In this document: in pieces, positions 4,976 through 6,659 of the stretch
Layout of the letters: every line of letters starts with the position of its first letter
Position numbering within the stretch: the stretch's first letter is position 1
Source: an uncultured Prevotellaceae bacterium
GTDB lineage: Bacteria; Bacteroidota; Bacteroidia; Bacteroidales; Bacteroidaceae
Reading direction: 5' to 3'
Assembly (NCBI GenBank): GCA_937893145.1
Contig: CALBJW010000034.1
Span: forward strand, 1 to 6,659
DNA: 6,659 bases
Program-made: the position numbers and the translations under genes
Notes under the pieces: model-generated
Told to the model about the DNA's origin: nothing
The model's input: only the letters and a program-made list of their open reading frames with translations
Database searches by the model: none

Positions 4976-6280
4976 ATGAGTTATAACATTTTTAGTAATA
5001 CAGCTCCTGCGATGCCAAAGGCGGGAAAAGGTACTGAAGTATGCAAATTCCTTCTCTCACAGGCATCAAAAGACATGCAAGAACCACTCATTCCGATGGC
5101 AATTCCTGCTCTTGCAGCACACTTGACCGATGTGGAGTTCATGTATTGTGATAACAAATATTATGAAATGTGTGGTCAAATGGGGCATTTGATAGGCTCT
5201 TCTGGTATTGGCAAGGCACAGTTGACACATCTTGTGGAGGCTATCATGCGACCTTTCCGTGACCATGACGAGGTGGAGTTCAAGAAACTCGTGGACTGGC
5301 AAAGGCAGATTCGTACTAAGGCTGCAAACAAGGAGAAGCCTGAACGACCTAATGTGAGCTTTTGGTTTCCACCAGCCGACATGACCAATCCGGCATTTCT
5401 GCAGAACGCTATGGCTTGCGAAACATTGGGCAACCGTACACAATATCTCAATCTTCCAGAGGTGGAGATGGCTGACCGTATGTTTGGTGGTCATAGACAG
5501 GTAAGCCAAATGGTGCGCAACATCTACGACCGCCAGCGTGCAGGTGCGCTCCGTGCCACAGCCGAAGGCGTGACTGGCAATCCGCTCCTTCGTGTCAACA
5601 TCACATTCACCTCTACACCAGAGGCTGCCCGTCAGTTTTACAAGCGTGATATCACCAACGGATTCTTCGGTCGTATTCCCTTTGCCTTTAAGGCACGAGG
5701 CGAACGAAGCGGTCGCATCCCTCGACAGGGTTCGTATGGTGAGGAGTTCTTGGCAAAGCTTGACAATTATCTTGTGCGCCTTGACAACTGCAAAGGCAAA
5801 TTCGTAGTTAAGCCTCTCAATAAGATTGCTGACCAACTCGCAGAGGAGATGGCAAAGCTCGCTGACCTTGCTGATGACGATATGCTTTGGGAACTCTCAC
5901 ACCGTAGTATCTTTGCCGCATGGAAGAAGGGCGCAATACTCTGGATTCTCAACGACCAGACATGGTCACGCTCCATTGGTGAGTATGTCATTTGGTTCTG
6001 CTACTACGATTTGTGGTCGAAAGTAAAGGTATTTGGAGATATGTTCAAGGGAGGCGAAAGTCAAAGTGACGACTCTAAGAATAATGGTCCTAAGAATATG
6101 CTCGAAGACCTTAGCGACACATTCAACGAGGCACAGCTTGAAGCACTCCGCGTCAGTCTCGGCAAAAGCAAGAGTGGCACAAAACATCTGCTCAATGTTT
6201 GGAAGTACAGAGGCTTCATCACATACTCTGCCCAGACAGGACTCTACACCAAGACTGAGGAATACCTTAAAGGCAAGTAG
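4976..6280 (+). CDS. DUF3987-like P-loop protein of a mobile element
   Basis: The 434-aa protein has the DUF3987 layout found in phage and mobile-element replication modules, where it is taken to be a helicase-like ATPase. After PMAIPALAAHL (40-50) comes a Walker A-like GSSGIGKA (74-81); its last residue is Ala81 where Ser or Thr is usual. A Walker B-like hydrophobic strand ends in Glu (YLNLPEVEM, 157-165), then a sensor-like strand NITFTSTPEAARQF (208-221), and an NGFFGRIPF segment (228-236) with Arg233 as a possible finger residue. Residues 375-430 look like a small winged helix, suggesting DNA binding. Codons are richer in C-ending forms than in the 456-aa gene. A primase gene starts 12 bp after its stop, so the two are almost certainly one operon and likely partners. 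The ATG at 4976 is the first in frame after the repeat region. Family call is from memory of pattern, not a search. Confidence 0.72.
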   Translation: MSYNIFSNTAPAMPKAGKGTEVCKFLLSQASKDMQEPLIPMAIPALAAHLTDVEFMYCDNKYYEMCGQMGHLIGSSGIGKAQLTHLVEAIMRPFRDHDEVEFKKLVDWQRQIRTKAANKEKPERPNVSFWFPPADMTNPAFLQNAMACETLGNRTQYLNLPEVEMADRMFGGHRQVSQMVRNIYDRQRAGALRATAEGVTGNPLLRVNITFTSTPEAARQFYKRDITNGFFGRIPFAFKARGERSGRIPRQGSYGEEFLAKLDNYLVRLDNCKGKFVVKPLNKIADQLAEEMAKLADLADDDMLWELSHRSIFAAWKKGAILWILNDQTWSRSIGEYVIWFCYYDLWSKVKVFGDMFKGGESQSDDSKNNGPKNMLEDLSDTFNEAQLEALRVSLGKSKSGTKHLLNVWKYRGFITYSAQTGLYTKTEEYLKGK

Positions 6281-6292
6281 CAACGCATTGGT

Positions 6293-6659
6293 ATGACGAA
6301 TCTCGAACTTCAACGACTCCGCGACCTCCCGATAGAGGGGGTAGCAGAGCGACTCGGACTCGCGGTGAAGCACCACAAGAGTCTGTGTCCGTTCCATGAC
6401 GACCATGCGCCGAGCCTGTCGTTCAACCAGAGGAGGAACACCTACCGCTGCTTCGTGTGCGGAGCATCGGGTGGCACAATCGACCTCGTGATGAACTATC
6501 TGCATAAGGATTTCCTCGATGCGTGCAGGTGGTTGAGCCCCCTCCCAACCTCCCCCAAGGGGGAGGGGACTGGAGGATACCAGAGACAGAAGGTTTATTC
6601 GTTTGAGGCAGCACGCTACGAACGATTCTTTGAGCATCCTTTTCTCAATGAGGCAGCAC
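6293..6659 (+). CDS. CHC2 zinc-finger primase, 3' end missing
   Basis: This frame opens at ATG 6293 and runs off the window with 122 codons visible. Residues 1-30 (LRDLPIEGVAERLGL) match the N-terminus of DnaG-like primases. The CHC2 zinc finger has Cys32, His35, Cys53 and Cys56 (CPFH then 17 residues then CFVC), followed by GGTIDLVM (60-67), a typical ending of this domain. It binds zinc and helps recognise template DNA; the TOPRIM catalytic part should lie beyond the window. In NBU-type elements a primase lies near the mobilization gene, and that may hold here. Residues 82-95 (SPLPTSPKGEGTGG) are encoded by a C/G-rich palindrome and are not typical of primases; the frame continues into SFEAARYERFFEHPFLN, which looks like normal family sequence. 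The gene is more GC-rich than its neighbours. The stop of the DUF3987-like gene is 12 bp upstream. Confidence 0.9.
   Translation, partial: MTNLELQRLRDLPIEGVAERLGLAVKHHKSLCPFHDDHAPSLSFNQRRNTYRCFVCGASGGTIDLVMNYLHKDFLDACRWLSPLPTSPKGEGTGGYQRQKVYSFEAARYERFFEHPFLNEAA
6538..6568. repeat. C/G-rich palindromic repeat inside the primase frame
   Basis: CCCCTCCC (6539-6546) pairs with GGGAGGGG (6561-6568); alternatively CCTCCCCC (6549-6556) pairs with GGGGGAGG (6559-6566). I recognise the general form (CCTCCCCCAAGGGGGAGG) as one repeated between genes in Prevotella and other Bacteroidales; copy number here cannot be checked. It is translated in frame as part of PLPTSPKGEG. The minus strand has four G-runs and could form a quadruplex. 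Confidence 0.75.

Noticed and set aside
5966..6637. 223-aa minus-strand open frame across the end of the DUF3987-like gene and the primase
   Set aside because: It is the complement of two genes with clear family motifs, and it crosses the palindromic repeat; no support as a gene.

Overview
The window reads as a piece of a Bacteroidales genome, most likely Prevotella or a close relative. Three things suggest this: Bacteroidetes-type promoters (a TAnnTTTG -7 box, in one case with TTTG 20 bp upstream), strongly C-ending codons in the first two genes, and start sites without clear Shine-Dalgarno sequences. The genus is an inference; there is no rRNA or other marker gene here.

Positions 1-1612 are chromosomal core: the 3' two thirds of ispH (isoprenoid synthesis) followed 25 bp later by a 6-phosphofructokinase gene, probably one operon. 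The kinase is odd. It keeps the fold, the GGDGS motif and the catalytic Asp, but several active-site residues of bacterial ATP-PFKs are replaced.

Positions 1613-2760 are AT-rich and hold two small genes, each with its own promoter: a 78-aa protein that looks like an antitoxin without a toxin, ended by a strong terminator, and a 111-aa multi-pass membrane protein. The two promoters lie in 29-bp segments that differ at one base.

Positions 2640-4136 carry a 456-aa protein of unknown function with a HIRAN-like N-terminus and a C-terminal domain that I cannot name.

Positions 4137-6659 look like the replication part of an integrative or mobilizable element: a control region with helically phased repeats, a promoter and a hairpin at the predicted transcript start; a 125-aa protein of unknown function; a 217-bp intergenic region with repeated AGTCAC units in inverted arms around an AT-rich core; a DUF3987-like P-loop protein; and the start of a CHC2 zinc-finger primase that runs off the window. 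No integrase, relaxase or element end is visible, so the element's borders are unknown. The primase reading frame contains a C/G-rich palindrome of a kind usually seen between genes, translated in frame. The two replication proteins and the repeat region probably act together in replication or mobilization of the element; this is inferred from context.
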